From Brachyhypopomus gauderio (taxonomy: Eukaryota; Chordata; Actinopteri; Gymnotiformes; Hypopomidae): a stretch of 64,000 bases of DNA. The notes under the pieces were generated by a model. It saw nothing but the letters and a program-made list of their open reading frames with translations. It was not told the DNA's origin and searched no databases. The position numbers and the translations under genes were made by a program. Each line of letters opens with the position of its first letter. Position 1 is the first letter of the stretch. The stretch lies in contig NC_135223.1 of NCBI RefSeq assembly GCF_052324685.1, positions 11,774,266 through 11,838,265 on the forward strand. Direction: 5' to 3'. Shown piece after piece: positions 51,158-63,617 of the stretch.

Positions 51158-54056
51158 GTTTTGTGTCTTCCTCGGCCACAGAAACACAAATCTGACCATA
51201 ACTACAAAAACCCAGTATTCATTATTGATCAATATTGATGTGACTTAGTCCTCAGGGCAAGGGTTTCTACAAGACCTGAGAAAACGTCTGTTCATCATCA
51301 CAAGTCAATTTCAAATCAGAGATGGTCTCCTCTGTCATGAATGAAGCAGGATGGCATGATAAGAAGATTGCTTCCACAAACAAGCGTTTCACAGGACATG
51401 TTGTAAATATCAGCCATCAGAAAATCAGCAAACCATGCTGATAAAACACCTTCATCAGGGCTTATCCTTTACAAAAATGTAATGTAATATAATGAGAGGT
51501 GGGCCTTCCAGGTTCAGAAAGTAAAAGTCCTCACCAGGATTCCACTAATTTTACCTGGATTGCACTAATTAGAAAATCTAGCAAGCTTGAGTAAAATCCT
51601 GGTGAGGACCTTTACTTTCTGAACCTGGAATACCCACCTCTGAATGTAATATAGTTGTACAATGATTCACAATAGGAATACTGAAACTTTCACCATACTC
51701 ACCATACATTGCTAAAAGTATTTATTGAATTGAAGCTTAGAATGCTTGTTAATGCTTAGATTGTTATACATAATCTGTTTTAGTTATACAATTTTATCCA
51801 TAGTCAGTTTGTGACTCAGCAGTGATATCAGTGCACATGGAAATACCAGCAAAACTGCTCTACCAATATAACATCACCATATCATGGTCCCTGCTGTTTT
51901 GAAAAAAGTTTGCCAAGCCAACTCGGTCAGCAGTGGTTCTGTGGCTGAAGCTAAATACTGAGGAACTGGGTGAATTCACAATAGTGAATGGTAACTGTTG
52001 GACTATAGTCTATAATTTTACCAAATAAATGAACCTGTAACATAAATGTAGGCAATCTAAGAATGTGCTCAGTGAGTTGAGATGCAAAGAAGGTGTTTTG
52101 AATAAAGTGAATGATTTGTTTTATATTCAGGTAACGAACATATACAGTACATCCAACATATTCTATAATTAAGTAAAAGTGCCTTTGATTAAACTATTCC
52201 TTTCTTTATTACTCTTTCTCTTATATTTACACACTATTAAGTGTTGCATGAATTTAAGTGCTTGAATGTTATCTGCTCATTGAATAAACTTGTGCATAAG
52301 AAATAAATGTCTTAAATATCTATTTTTAGAACTTGATTTTCTTTGTTTCATTTACCCAATGCTTCGCCTCCCCAGTAGAAGGAGAAAATGATTGGACCAG
52401 AAATTTAAGTTGGACAGCCTCCTAATTGTGACAGTGCCATCCATGCAATACATTTGGACCAAATGCAGATAGGGGGAGGTCTTGAAACAAAAGGACAAAA
52501 CATGTATTATTTAGAGTTGACTTTGGGAGCCTGTAGAATGTAAACATCCAATTTAAAAATGTCTTTATGTTTGGAAATAGAGTTGTCACCTCTATTTTAT
52601 TTCATTATATATAACATTATTTTTTATTCATGATCTTGTCATATATTCATGATATTATTGGCAATGTGCTAAGTGTACTGGCTTCCATGTTCACAGTACA
52701 CAGCCTGGGCAAAAGAAGCAGCGTCTCTTCAGCTGTGTCCAAGTGGAGACAAAACATGCAAACACTAACGTTCTTGCTACTAATGTAGCATCTGCAGGGA
52801 CAGACAAGTAGAGCTGGCCATCATCCACATAACAGTGCTAAGAGAAGCTGGCCATCATCCACATAACCTTCACATAATGCTTTCACCTGTGTCTGGATTA
52901 GTCCTGTTTCACCTTGTCGGTTATTGTTCATTGTCTCTGTATGTTATATGCTGTTTATCTGCTTATTGTGATCTTACAGATTTGTGTACGTTTCTTTCAG
53001 TTGGGTACTTGTTACTCTTGTTCCATGTAGTCTAGGTTTAGTATTTTGTGTTAAGGATAAGGTAAATTAAAACTTGCTCCTGAGATGGAGTTCACTCGCT
53101 GAGATGCCCAGGATTTATTAAGTGCCAATTATAATCAGCACCATAACAATGGTCCAAAGTCACTTTAGCGATATGTATAACAGGCCGAGGCATAGTGAAC
53201 AGAAAATATAACAATACAGGCCGACAAGCTAAAGATAACAACAGCGATATGAATTAAACGAATGATGAACACAACACGGAGGATGTAAAAACAATGACCA
53301 GTGAAATAGAAATGAAAACGAGGGGCAAAGTATGCAGGCTTTGACAAAGAAACGAAATAGTAACAGGCGAGTACAACAAGGGGCAGAGACCTAAACAAGG
53401 AGGTGTGACAACTGAAACCAAAACAAAGAGACACGTGAAGAACGGAAACACAGGTGTGACTAAACTAAACTAGCAGGACTAGCACTAGTGCTTGTACTAA
53501 ATTTGTTCCATTTGTAAATAATAAAGGACAGGAAGCAGGTGTAAAGTCGAACAGATTTCATAAATGCATTCAGCAGCATCACATCACGTACATCTACTTG
53601 TTCACTTCTCTACTTTTAGCACTTGAAGCTTTTTACTGACACCTAGTGGTGTGGTTATGAATACACTGTTAAGAAACAGATCCCCCCCAAAAAATGAAAA
53701 ACTTTCCTGTAGCCTATTTAAATTGATGTTTACATACTCAAACTCTATTGTGTATCCTGGTTATATACAGATAACTATATTAAAAGCACATAGAAGGTGG
53801 TTTGGTTTTCCTATGGATGTACCGTTGCCGTGGCACAGTCCATCCAATGTGCTAATGTTACCAGTGAACGGAGTAGGGTCTATATACGGAGTATATATAC
53901 GGAGTAGGGTATATATACGGTCTCTGACCTGGCCGTATATCTCACCTCTGACGCTTAGCTCATCTGTGGGACCTATAGGCCCTTTTCACATGTCCGCATT
54001 TTTTCCTCCGGAAGCTCTCGTCACTGAGTAAAGTTACTTCCGTTACACATTAAACA
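51158..54056. other. Intergenic region, no gene seen
   Basis: AT-rich and without credible frames. A short inverted repeat lies near 51510-51645 (AAAGTAAAAGTCCTCACCAGGAT in reverse as ATCCTGGTGAGGACCTTTACTT). The segment at about 53085-53470 differs in composition and looks like an unclassified interspersed repeat. Confidence 0.45.
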
Positions 54057-54494
54057 ATGACGGGGTCCAAGAACAAGAGCTTTTGCAGTGTACCAAGGTG
54101 TTCGAACTTGAAGCAAAAACAGCCGTATCTCAGTTTCCATGGTTTTCCGACTGACGACGAGCAGAAAAGAAAATGGGTTTGTGCAATTAGGAGAGATGAA
54201 GGGGAAAACTTTGTGATACGGAGGGGAAGTACATTTGTGTGTAGCCAGCATTTCACTGCTGCAGACTACATAGCAGGAAGCTCGCCACTACAAGTTGGTG
54301 CTGTTCCCTGTTACTGTCCCCGGTACTGTTACTGTTCCCAGCCGGTTTCAGTGGAACAGTTCCCATGTTCCCGCTCAAATGCTTTCCGCGTTTGAAAGAG
54401 CAAACTCGGCTAGACGTTCGTCCACCAGAGTCGGAGGTTGTGGAAGATTTGAGCATTTGCGCTAAGGACCATGACTACGCAGCACATCCTGCCG
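54057..54494 (+). pseudogene. THAP-domain exon with a frameshift
   Basis: The frame from ATG 54057 gives a nearly complete THAP zinc finger (C2CH DNA-binding module, related to P-element transposase): CSVPRCSN, YLSFHGFP, RKWVCAIRR, FVCSQHF, LQVGAVP. After AVP a repetitive tract (about 54305-54365) reads CYCPRYCYCSQ and the frame stops at 54396-54398. Another frame then continues in a protein-like manner (KEQTRLDVRPPESEVVED, then LSICAKDHDYAAHP) up to a donor GTATGTAC at 54495. It therefore looks like a first exon whose two halves were put out of frame by small duplications. No following exon is seen before tomm20. It could be a relic of a THAP gene or transposon. Confidence 0.6.
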
Positions 54495-54685
54495 GTATGT
54501 ACAAGTGTTGTTAGCACTAAAATATTGTACTAAAATTATTTCTAAAAGTTCTAATTATTAATTAATTGGTTTTAATTAATATTCTAATTTTCAGAGATAC
54601 TGAATTTGGCCCGTGACGTGTGAGAAGGCCCTTCCTCTAGTTAACGAAGAGGCTAACGGATCAAACGACCTTCTGCTCAGCAGAG

Positions 54686-56601
54686 ATGATAGGCAGTAAA
54701 ATGGGCGCGATTGCAGCCGGTATCGGTGGGGCCTTGTTCATCGGTTATTGCGTTTACGTGGACAGCAAACGAAGAAGTGACCCTAACTTCAAAAATACTG
54801 CGTGAACGTGAGTACTGAAAACCGTGTAACTACGGATAGCTAGTGGTAGATAACGTGAGGTAGCTACGAAACCATATGGCTGAGTTTAGCTATCATAGGA
54901 AACGAGTTAATCTCTGCAAAGTAACTTACAACTGTGGAAATTATTATTATATTATTTCCTAATATGTAGTACTAGTAAGACCAAATTGTTATTAAACGAT
55001 TGCAGTAAATGAGCCGAGAATAGCTAAACTGTTAGCCACTTTAGAACACGTGTTGCGGCCTACCTCGCTATTTTACTTTTAGGTAGTAGCTGATCTCCCC
55101 TATTTTTGAGTTTAGCCAGCTAGACAAACCTGCATCAGCATGCACCACCTCTAAACGTTTGTGGTTAGCTTGCTACTTTATACCAACATTTAGAGGATTT
55201 GCTAGTCCGTTTAGTAGTTTTGGCAAACTAACTAGTGTATTTTAGCCTTTTTTATGCTTTAAGTTTTTCTATAATTGTTGTTGTCATAATTATTATTATT
55301 CAATTGTTTTGATGATAGGTTGATTTGTATTGGCAAAATCCGCAGTAATTCCGATCTGACCGTTCTCGTTGAAGTCACATGGCTACAAATCCAAGCTCTG
55401 ACCACATAAAAAGTGACTCAGATCTTATTTGAAAAGGACGGATGTGTTTTTACACAGCGTGACGTACACTAACCCTACCAACATTGCTGGCTAGTTGGTA
55501 ACTAGATCAGTCTACATTTTACATACCATTTATCTTTCCAGGTAGGAGGAAGCAGAAAATATCTCAGGAAAAATCTGGATTAGCCAGGGTATGGTACATC
55601 TCTTACAGCATATATATGTACACATCTGTTTGACATTCATGGAAATTCAATATTTTCACGAATGAGCTTATGACTATGAGCTCATGGTCTAAACTGGTAT
55701 GTCAGTAATTTTTCTGTTTTATGCAAGGCTGTGCTGAAACATCATGTCCAAATTCACAATCTGTTAAATATACAATTGTTTACTTTTTTATCTGTCAAGC
55801 TACCAGATCTGAAAGATCCTGGAGCTGTGCAACAGTTCTTTCTTGATGAGATTCAGCTTGGGGAGGAGCTGTTGGCACAGGGTGAGATGTCTTTTCCCAT
55901 GTATGGAATTCATTTACATCACTTACAGTCTGAATTATCTAGCAACTCTGGTCTATCAGTGCAACAGCAGTAATAGTGAACACTGATGTTACTTATTCAG
56001 ATGTAAACGTTTAATATATTGAATACTGATGAAAGCTTGAATGTTTTTTTCCCTCTCAGGAGATTATGAGAAAAGTGTGGACCATTTGACTAATGCTATT
56101 GCTGTGTGTGGACAGCCCCAGCAGCTCCTACAAGTCCTCCAGCAGACTTTACCTCCTCCTGTCTTCCAGGTGCTCATTACCAAAGTGCCCACCATCAGCC
56201 AGGTGCATTTACCACATTTTCACTTCACAAAACATCCATTCTATTTTCAGTTTTATAGAGGGCATGCATTAAATTAGAGAACTATAACAGGCGTAATGGT
56301 AATATTGGCAAGTACATGCTTGAAAAGATAATTGTTTTATGCATTCTTCAAACTACCCCAATTGTTTGTTTTAACTTTTGGGATAAGCAAGAATGCAACA
56401 GCAATACCTAGAATTATCCAAAGTTAATGGTCTTTGTTCAGTGACCTGTGACTATTTCACCTCTAGGACACTAATCTAATTTAACTTTAGTCCATGGTTC
56501 TTGACCATTCAGCTTGCACCAACTCTCACTAAGTGTCTCTCATTTTTCTTTCGTAGCGGATAGCAAATGCCCAGAACTTGGCTGAAGATGATGTTGAATG
56601 A
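54686..56601 (+). CDS. tomm20: Mitochondrial import receptor subunit TOM20, with a 2-nt frameshift in exon 1
   Basis: TOM20 sits in the outer mitochondrial membrane and recognises presequences of imported proteins. Exons: 54686-54807, 55542-55588, 55800-55881, 56060-56202, 56557-56601. Exon 1 gives the membrane anchor (AIAAGIGGALFIGYCVYVD) and SKRRSDPNFKN. Later exons give RRRKQK, LPDLKDPGAVQQFFLDEIQL, then AIAVCGQPQQLLQVLQQTLP, and the end RIANAQNLAEDDVE, all very close to vertebrate TOM20. The sum is 439 nt. Two bases are missing after FKN, where the family has an Arg codon, so the frame as printed stops at TGA 54804-54806. Restoring length would give about 146 aa, as in the family (145). 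This is a sequencing error or a real null. An upstream start (ATG 54686) and CpG content fit a working promoter. AATAAA is at 56639-56644. Confidence 0.85.
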
Positions 56602-58664
56602 GAATGTGGATTTTGATTGATTAGTCATAGAGTGGTTTAATAAAAGATTCAGTCTAGGTCATGATCTCTTAAATACTGCTACGAAGCCTGTCTCTTTAGT
56701 GTGTGTTTAATTTAAATTTAATACATAGTTGTACATTTTAGGAGAGTAGTTGGCCTTCTCACTGTAGATGGAAGATTCTGATATGACATGTTTAAAATTA
56801 ATGCTTACTATGATGGGCAGAGATTGCTGTCACTACTGTCAAAGGAAAATGCATGACTTCACATTTCTCCTTATTTAAAGAGTATTTCTAAAACTAATTT
56901 TTCAGCTTGAACTGTGGATTAAATGTTGGTCATGTCATTTGAGTTGTTTCTATGTAGTTTGAAAATAAAATGTGAAACGTTTCTTTTTCAATGTTGATGT
57001 ATAGTTTTGATTATTGTAGGTAATAGTTCAGTCATGTCACAGTGATTACATGTTTGCAACACATGGACACACACAGGTCTTAAACCAAAGATTGTCTAAT
57101 TTATCTTTCCAGGTAGGAGGAAGCAGAAAATCTCTCAGGAAGAATCTGGATTAGCCAGGGTATGGTACATCTCTTACAGCACATATATGTACACATCTGT
57201 TTGACATTCATGGAAATTCAATATTTTCACGAATGAGCTTATGACTATGAGCTTATGGTCTAAGCTGGTATGTCAGTAATTTTTCTCTTTTATGCAAGGC
57301 TGTGCTGAAACATCATGTCCAAATTCACAATCTGTTAAATATACAATTGTTTACTTTTTTTTTTATCTGTCAAGCTACCAGATCTGAAAGATCCTGGAGC
57401 TGTGCAACAGTTCTTTCTTGATGAGATTCAGCTTGGGGAGGAGCTGTTGGCACAGGGTGAGATGTCTTTTCCCGTGTATGGAATTCATTTACATCACTTA
57501 CAGTCTGAATTATCTAGCAACTCTGGTCTATCAGTGCAACAGCAGTAATAGTGAACACTGATGTTACTTATTCAGATGTAAACGTTTAATATATTGAATA
57601 CTGATGAAAGCTTGAATGTTTTTTTCCCTCTCAGGAGACTATGAGAAAAGTGTGGACCATTTGACTAATGCTATTGCTGTGTGTGGACAGCCCCAGCAGC
57701 TCCTACAAGTCCTCCAGCAGACTTTACCTCCTCCTGTCTTCCAGGTGTTCATTACCAAAGTGCTCACCATCAGCCAGGTGCATTTACCACATTTTCACTT
57801 CACAAAACATCCATTCTTTTTTCAGTTTTATAGAGGGCATGCATTAAATTAGAGAACTATAACAGGCGTAATGGTAATATTGGCAAGTACATGCTTGAAA
57901 AGATAATTGTTTTATGCATTCTTCAAACCCCCCAATTGTTTGTTTTAACTTTTGGGATAAGCAAGAATGCAACAGCAATACCTAGAATTATCCAAAGTTA
58001 ATGGTCTTTGTTCAGTGACCTGTGACTATTTCACCTCTAGGACACTAATCTAATTTAACATTAGTTCCTGGTTCTTGACCATTCAGTCTGTACCAACTGT
58101 CTCACTAAGTGTCCCTCATTTTTCTTTCATAGCGGATAGCAAGTGCCCAGAACTTGGCTGAAGATGATGTTGAATGAAAATGGGGATTTTGATTGGCTAG
58201 TCATAGAGTGGTTTAATAAAAGATTCAGTCTAGGTCATGATCTCTTAAATGCTGCTACGAAGCCTGTCTCTTTGGTGTGTGTTTAATTTAAATTTAATAC
58301 ATAGTTAACATTTTTGGAAAGTAGTCTTCTCACTGTAGATGGAAGATTCTGATATGACATGTTTAAAATTAATGCTTACTATGATGGGCAGAGATTACTG
58401 TCAAATGAAGATGCATGACTTCACATTTCTCCTTATTTAAAAAGTTCATTTCTAAAACAATTTTTTCAGCTTGAACTGTGGATTAAATGTTGGTCATGTA
58501 ATTTGAGTTGTTTCTATGTAGTTTGAAAATAAAATGTGAAACATTTATTTTTCAATGTTGATGTATAGTTTTGATTATTGTAGGTAATAGTTCAGTCACG
58601 TCACAGTGATTACATGTTTGCAACACATGGACACACACGGGTCTTAAACCAAAGATTGTCTAAT
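55530..58664 (+). repeat. Tandem duplication of about 1.57 kb covering tomm20 exons 2-5
   Basis: Unit 1 runs from about 55530 to 57100 and unit 2 from 57101 to about 58664. Both start with the intron end TTATCTTTCCAGGTAGGAGG and end with AAAGATTGTCTAAT. Introns, exons and 3' UTR are collinear and nearly identical, differing by scattered substitutions and a few small indels. The junction shows little or no shared sequence. Confidence 0.97.
57113..58177 (+). CDS. Second copy of tomm20 exons 2-5 (no own exon 1)
   Basis: Exons: 57113-57159, 57375-57456, 57635-57777, 58133-58177, each with intact splice sites. The protein matches the first set except for a few residues: Glu for Lys in ISQEESGLAR, VFITKVLTISQ in place of VLITKVPTISQ, and RIASAQNLAEDDVE at the end. 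There is no promoter or anchor exon, so it can be expressed only by splicing from tomm20 exon 1 over the first set. AATAAA is at 58215-58220. It is either an alternative 3' end or a gene fragment drifting to a pseudogene. Confidence 0.75.
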
Positions 58665-58809
58665 GGCAAAATCTCTTTGTGAGATGTCGTCTTGGCAGAG
58701 ACGACAGGGATGAAGTATATACACGCTCCATGCTGAGGTGAATTGACAAGAACTATCTTCTGCGAGTACAGGAACTTGTTTTACACGGAGGTGACGTATT
58801 TCCGCTTTG

Positions 58810-59060
58810 TTGTGAAAATCAAATCAAATATATTTGTATAGCGCTTTTCACAACATATGTTGTCACAAAGCGCTTTACAGGATTTACAAGGTTAACAATA
58901 CTATGGGTCCAAATCTCAAATGTGCAAGCCAAAGGCGACAGTGGCAAGGAAAAACTCCCTAGATGGTGGGGAATAGGAAGAAACCTTGGGAGGACCAAGA
59001 CTCAAAAGGGAACCCATCCTCTATTGGGTGGCCCGTTAACACAAGGGCCTATTGAGGTTC
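58810..59060. repeat. Common fish interspersed repeat
   Basis: Contains TATTTGTATAGCGCTTTTCA, GTTGTCACAAAGCGCTTTAC, GACAGTGGCAAGGAAAAACT and AAAAGGGAACCCATCCTC in order, as in the copy at 38465. It is non-coding. Confidence 0.85.
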
Positions 59061-59156
59061 TAGAGAGGAGGTCCTGCATTATCTTGATCACCAGCTACTG
59101 GCGTGGGGCGGTATTGCACTGGAATATAACAGGTGTTGTTTACCAGACAAATCTTT

Positions 59157-62100
59157 TTTTTTTTTTTTTTTTTTTTTTTGCCCACCTCCACCCCCCCCAT
59201 CTTTGGAGGACAACTTTGTTTTTATGTACAGATTAAATGGCAATTGTAACAATTCTGTATAATATATAGTATAGTGATAATATATAGTGATAATATGCAA
59301 AGTGATAATTATTGGGGTTAGGTGGACCAAGAAAAGAGGGGGAGAGAAGTAATAAAAAGGGAAAAGACAAAGGCAGGAAAAGAAAGAAGAAGAAAAAGAA
59401 AAGAAAAAAAAATAATAGAATAAAACACGCAACCAGCTCAAATGACCACTGCAAAGAAGAACAGAAAGTAAACCAAATACATATAGTACAAATGAGTGCG
59501 ATGTATGGGTGTGTGTGAGTGTGTGTTTATGTGCAACCTAAAAGTGCAACATAGGATAGATGTTTGGAATGTACTTACCAGCAAGGGTGGGTAGCTGCGA
59601 CAACATTCCCCCTGAGGCCAGAGGCGGGCAGAGAGAGACCCGGGAATCCCACCCACCCACGGCCCCCCAAGGAGTGGTGGAGTACCAGAGCCGCACTTCC
59701 CAGAAACCCTCACATGCCCGCCCCACCAGTCAAGGAGCGCAGGTCCAGAGGGAACAGAGCCCCCCCACCCCCCCCCAGGATGCCCCCCCCCCCCATCGTG
59801 GGCCAGCGGCAAAGCCACGGCGCCACGCGCCCGGAAAGCCACCCACCACCCGGCAGGGCCCACCTCCCGCCGAGGAGCACCCGGCCACCACAAACCACCA
59901 CCGACCAGGGGAGCGGGCCAACCGCCCCCCCGCCGGGGGGCCAAGCCGGACCCCGGAGCCCCAAGGCGCCCCCCCTCTGGAGTGGTGCAGTAATCTCAGG
60001 GGAGCATCCGGGAGTGAACCGGGCACGACCAGCCCCGACCCAGAACCAGCTGTCCTCACCCATACACTCAAATTCAGATTACATTCGCCCCTATACACCC
60101 CTACCATGCACACACCCACCCCCATACACATATACATACACTCAAATTCACCCTCACACCTCCAAATTTACCCACACCTGGCCATATATCCCCTCCCTCC
60201 AACATGTACTCATTCATCCACCTATTCAGAAACAAGAAGAAAACAAGGACAAAGACACACACTTATCCAGACTAGCACACCCTCTGCGGCGGGGGCAAAT
60301 GGCTGGACCAGCAAAGACCGGCAGTGGTCCTAGGAAGCCACCAGCCCAGTCCCACGCCAGCGACCCCCCCTCCCCTGCCCCGGCAGGGAGCAGGAAGCGG
60401 GTGAAGGAAGGCCTTCCCACCCCTCCACCCCCAGTGCTGTGTTGTGTGTAGGTGTTGGTGTATATGCATGTGTGGTAGTGTGTGATACTATGGTGCAGTT
60501 AAAATTGAGGGGACAGGTGCTAGGACAAACGTGGGTGTATGTCCACACCGTCCCCTCAAAGGCCCTCAATGTCTAAAGTGCAGTAAAAACTGAGGGACAG
60601 ACAGTGGTGAGGAGACGGGTGAACCATGGCAGCAGGCCCACCTCGTCAACCTCTGGATACATGCCTGCCCCCAGAATCCTAAATGAACAAGGATGTGTGT
60701 GTGTGGGTGGGAATGCTTAGGTCCAGAGGAAAGGGTCCTCTGGAAGAGGAGAGCCAGCTTGCTAGCTGCCTCATTGAGCACCGAACTTCACTGCCCCCCC
60801 AGCTCAAGGCAGGGAGCGGTCGACCCGGGGAGACCAGGGTGGCAACCCTCCCCACCACCACATCCAAGCCCGGATCCACACCACCTCCACCACAGAGAGC
60901 AGCCAGTCCGGACATCCACATACACCTAGACACACATTTCCTTCATACACGTATGCACTCACACACATTTAACCCATAAATATATACACATATACATACA
61001 TACATACATCCATATATATAAATATATACATACACATACATACATACATATATATCTACACATACATATACACCACACCCCTGTGTATACACCCACAACC
61101 ATACCAATCGCACAGTGATCAAACGATGACAGACATCAACAGTATTGAGGACATGCCGGTCGGAATCCGGAACCCTACCTCCCGGCCCACCCCAGACATC
61201 CCCATCATCCACCGCCCCACTCCCACCACCCAGGCACCTCGGAGCCCCAAGGCCCAGACCCAACGCCCCGACCCAGGCCGACCGACCCACCCCACCCAGC
61301 GGCGCAACCGCAGCGGCGCAGGTCCCCCCGCACGGGCAGGGCCCCAGCTCGGGGTCGGGGGGCACCAGGCCCCGGGTCCCGCCACCTGGCCCCACAGGGG
61401 AGGCCAGCCACCCCGCCGAGGGCCAGCATCTGCTCCCCCCGCACCCCGGCCCCACACCCCAGAGCCCAGAGGGAGCGCCACCCAAGCCCCCCCCCACCAC
61501 CGCCCTCCAGGGCAAGCACATGTCATCCCAGGTCGGCAGCCCCGGCCCCCCCGCCCAAAAAATGTCCGGCACGAGCAGTCTCCCCGGGGTCGACCCCCAG
61601 CCACCAACCGGCCCTCCGGGAGCTGAAGCCCCCGCCAACCGCCCCGACTAGCTAATGGAACTGATCAGTGGGAACCAAAGAGAATTAAATTCCTCCAACT
61701 GGTCTTTAGAGGAAGCAGACATTCTCTCCAGACAGATGTGATCAAGTAATATATTTTTGTAATGAGTAATATGCAGGTTCTTTTTCGTTTTCCAATTGAT
61801 AAGAATGGTTTTCTTGGCGATGCATAGGGCAGTGAGAACTATGTGTGATATGTTTGCCTCTGTATCTAATTCACTGACGTCTCCTAAGATGCACAGTCTG
61901 GGGGAAGTTGGGATGCAGCCCCGTGGACAATTCTACACATACCTTCTGCCAGAATTCCTTAACAGGCCTACAATCCCATATAGCATGCATATAGTTATCA
62001 ATTATATTGCCTGTACAGTGGGTGCATATGTTTGATTGTGCTAGGCCCATTTGGAACATCCTTTGTCCTGTATAGTGTGTTCTATGAAGGACTTTGTATT

Positions 62101-62690
62101 GTATAAGTATTGTATTTGTATTGTATATTTTGAAGATATTTGTACATATGTCGGTCCAGAAATGTTGATCTTGATTAATAAATAAATCTCGTTCCCATTT
62201 GGCTATCGGAAGGGAGATTGAGTCATCAAATTTTAACAATAATTTATACAGTTTTGATAATAATTTAGGAGTATATAGATTTAAAAATTCAGTTATCCAT
62301 GCTGATATTTCTAAATTCAGTTGATTGCGGTTGAATCTCTGTTGAATGATGGATTTTAATTGTTGATATTCCAGAAATCTACTGTTGTTTATTCCATATT
62401 CTGATACAAGTTCCTGGAATGTGACAAAGTTTCCATCTTTAATAACATGTTCTAAATTTTTTATTCCCCTGTCATGCCATGATGAAAAATGTAGTACTTT
62501 CTTGTTCTGACAGATGTCTGGATTGTTCCAAATGGGTGTTAGTTTGCATGGGATGAGTGGGGACCGAGTTAATTTAAGGAATTCCCACCAGGCTGTCAGT
62601 GAAGTATTTATACTAAGGCTTTTAAAACAGTCCTGACGCTTAATATTAGAGCTAATGTAAGGTAGGTCTGAGAGTTTTATTTATTTAGTA
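59157..62690 (-). mobile_element. L1-family LINE, 5'-truncated, with a long G-rich 3' UTR
   Basis: Read on the minus strand, about 62630-61650 is the C-terminal part of L1 ORF2, with family-typical stretches such as SAWWEFLKLTRSPLIPCKL, LPIAKWERDLFINQ, QYKVLHRTHYT and HAIWDCRPVKEFW, and an end SLWFPLISSIS before TAG at 61650-61648. One frameshift lies near 61900. The endonuclease and reverse-transcriptase core are missing, so this is a dead 5'-truncated copy. A 3' UTR of about 2.4 kb follows, extremely G-rich on this strand with CA/TA-rich interludes (about 60940-61110 and 60070-60240). It ends in a poly(A) run (T-run at 59155-59179 on the plus strand). Long frames in the G-rich part are compositional artefacts. 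Confidence 0.88.
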
Positions 62691-62966
62691 TACTGGTCCT
62701 CGTAGTAGTATGCAGTACAGTTTCCAGTATGTGACAAAAGCAAAGCATACTACGGGGTCACGTGATCGTAGCGTTGCATGATGGGATGCAGTACACCACG
62801 AAGATAGCTCTGTTTGCGTACTGGAATATTTTGCGGAAGTAGTAGGTCATCCGGGTATGTTTCGCATACTGGAAAATTTCATTTTGGTCACATACTGCAT
62901 ACGGCATACTGATTTGGGGCTCGATCAGTATGCCAGTAGTATGTAGTAGGCTATTTCGAACACAGC
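62691..62966. mobile_element. Short DNA-transposon-like repeat (TAGTATACTGG type)
   Basis: The sequence repeats variants of AGTATGC, CATACTG and AGTAGTATG on both strands and ends GGCTATTTCGAACACAGCC, a form I recognise as a multicopy fish element. The interior arms (CAGTATGTGACAAAA versus TTTTGGTCACATACTG) are inverted repeats. Exact ends and target duplication are not clear. Confidence 0.55.
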
Positions 62967-62967
62967 C

Positions 62968-63365
62968 ACGTAGTGTTGCACGGTATACCGATACTAGAGT
63001 AGTATCGCGATACTTCGTCATTAAAAACGGTACTATACCCAGTTTGCTTAGTATCGGTGCTATAGGACTAAGTGCTTTTTAAGAGCAGTATTTCCAAAGA
63101 GTGCCACACGGGGGCAGTGTGTGCATACAGCAGTGCAGCGCTTGCCTCCTCTCTGCAGAATAAGAAGAAACCGTGTACGATGGCTGATAATACAAGCAAT
63201 ATTGCGGACCGTCCTCAGCTTGTTGAAAAACTACACACACGAACCGAAATATGGAATTATTTGCATACATTTCAGACAGTCATGGCAACCCCGTGGACAC
63301 ATCAAAACCGGTCTGCAAACGGTGCTTTAAAGCTGTACCAACCAAAGGAGCCAATCGATTCTTTT
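62968..63365 (+). pseudogene. 5' end of a hAT transposon with a broken BED zinc finger
   Basis: TAGTGTTGCACGGTATACCG followed by alternating cgATACT motifs is typical of the terminal part of this element group. From ATG 63180 a frame gives MADNTSNIADRPQLVEKLH, then EIWNYLHTF. In another frame, near 63307-63351, VCKRCFKAVPTKGAN reads as the CxxC part of a BED finger. The frame is broken between the two. It is a relic of a ZBED-type hAT transposase. Confidence 0.6.
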
Positions 63366-63432
63366 TACATAAAATGCGCTTTCGTTTGACCCACCCAAGG
63401 TGCCGTAATGCACAGAACAGTTGGTAATGCTG

Positions 63433-63617
63433 AAATGGCAGCTAAAACAAACGCAGTGTGTTCGCAGCTCGTCTTAATTAAACAAGGAAAGCAGCAGAAG
63501 TGCTGTGTGGAAATACTTTGGATTCGAAGCAGATACAGATGGAAAACCGAAGGACATGAACAAGCCAGTTTGCAGGCGGTGCTGGTGCTTTCGGAACATT
63601 TCAACGAAGGGCGCTAA
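63433..63617 (+). pseudogene. Second BED-finger fragment of a hAT transposase
   Basis: In one frame (about 63498-63617) the sequence reads SAVWKYFGFEADTDGKPKD, then NKPVCRRCWCFRNISTKGAK: the W-YFGF start and CxxC pair of a ZBED-type BED zinc finger. Upstream, in a shifted frame, AAKTNAV and LVLIKQGKQQ precede it. The histidine half is absent. It is a different source copy from the fragment just upstream, because both contain the same part of the domain. Confidence 0.6.

Noticed and set aside
59560-60451. Proline-rich frames of 257 and 295 codons, and a 231-codon glycine-rich frame on the other strand at 60943-61638
   Set aside because: They lie in the G-rich 3' UTR of an L1 element. Extreme composition keeps several frames open on both strands, with no domain or start context.
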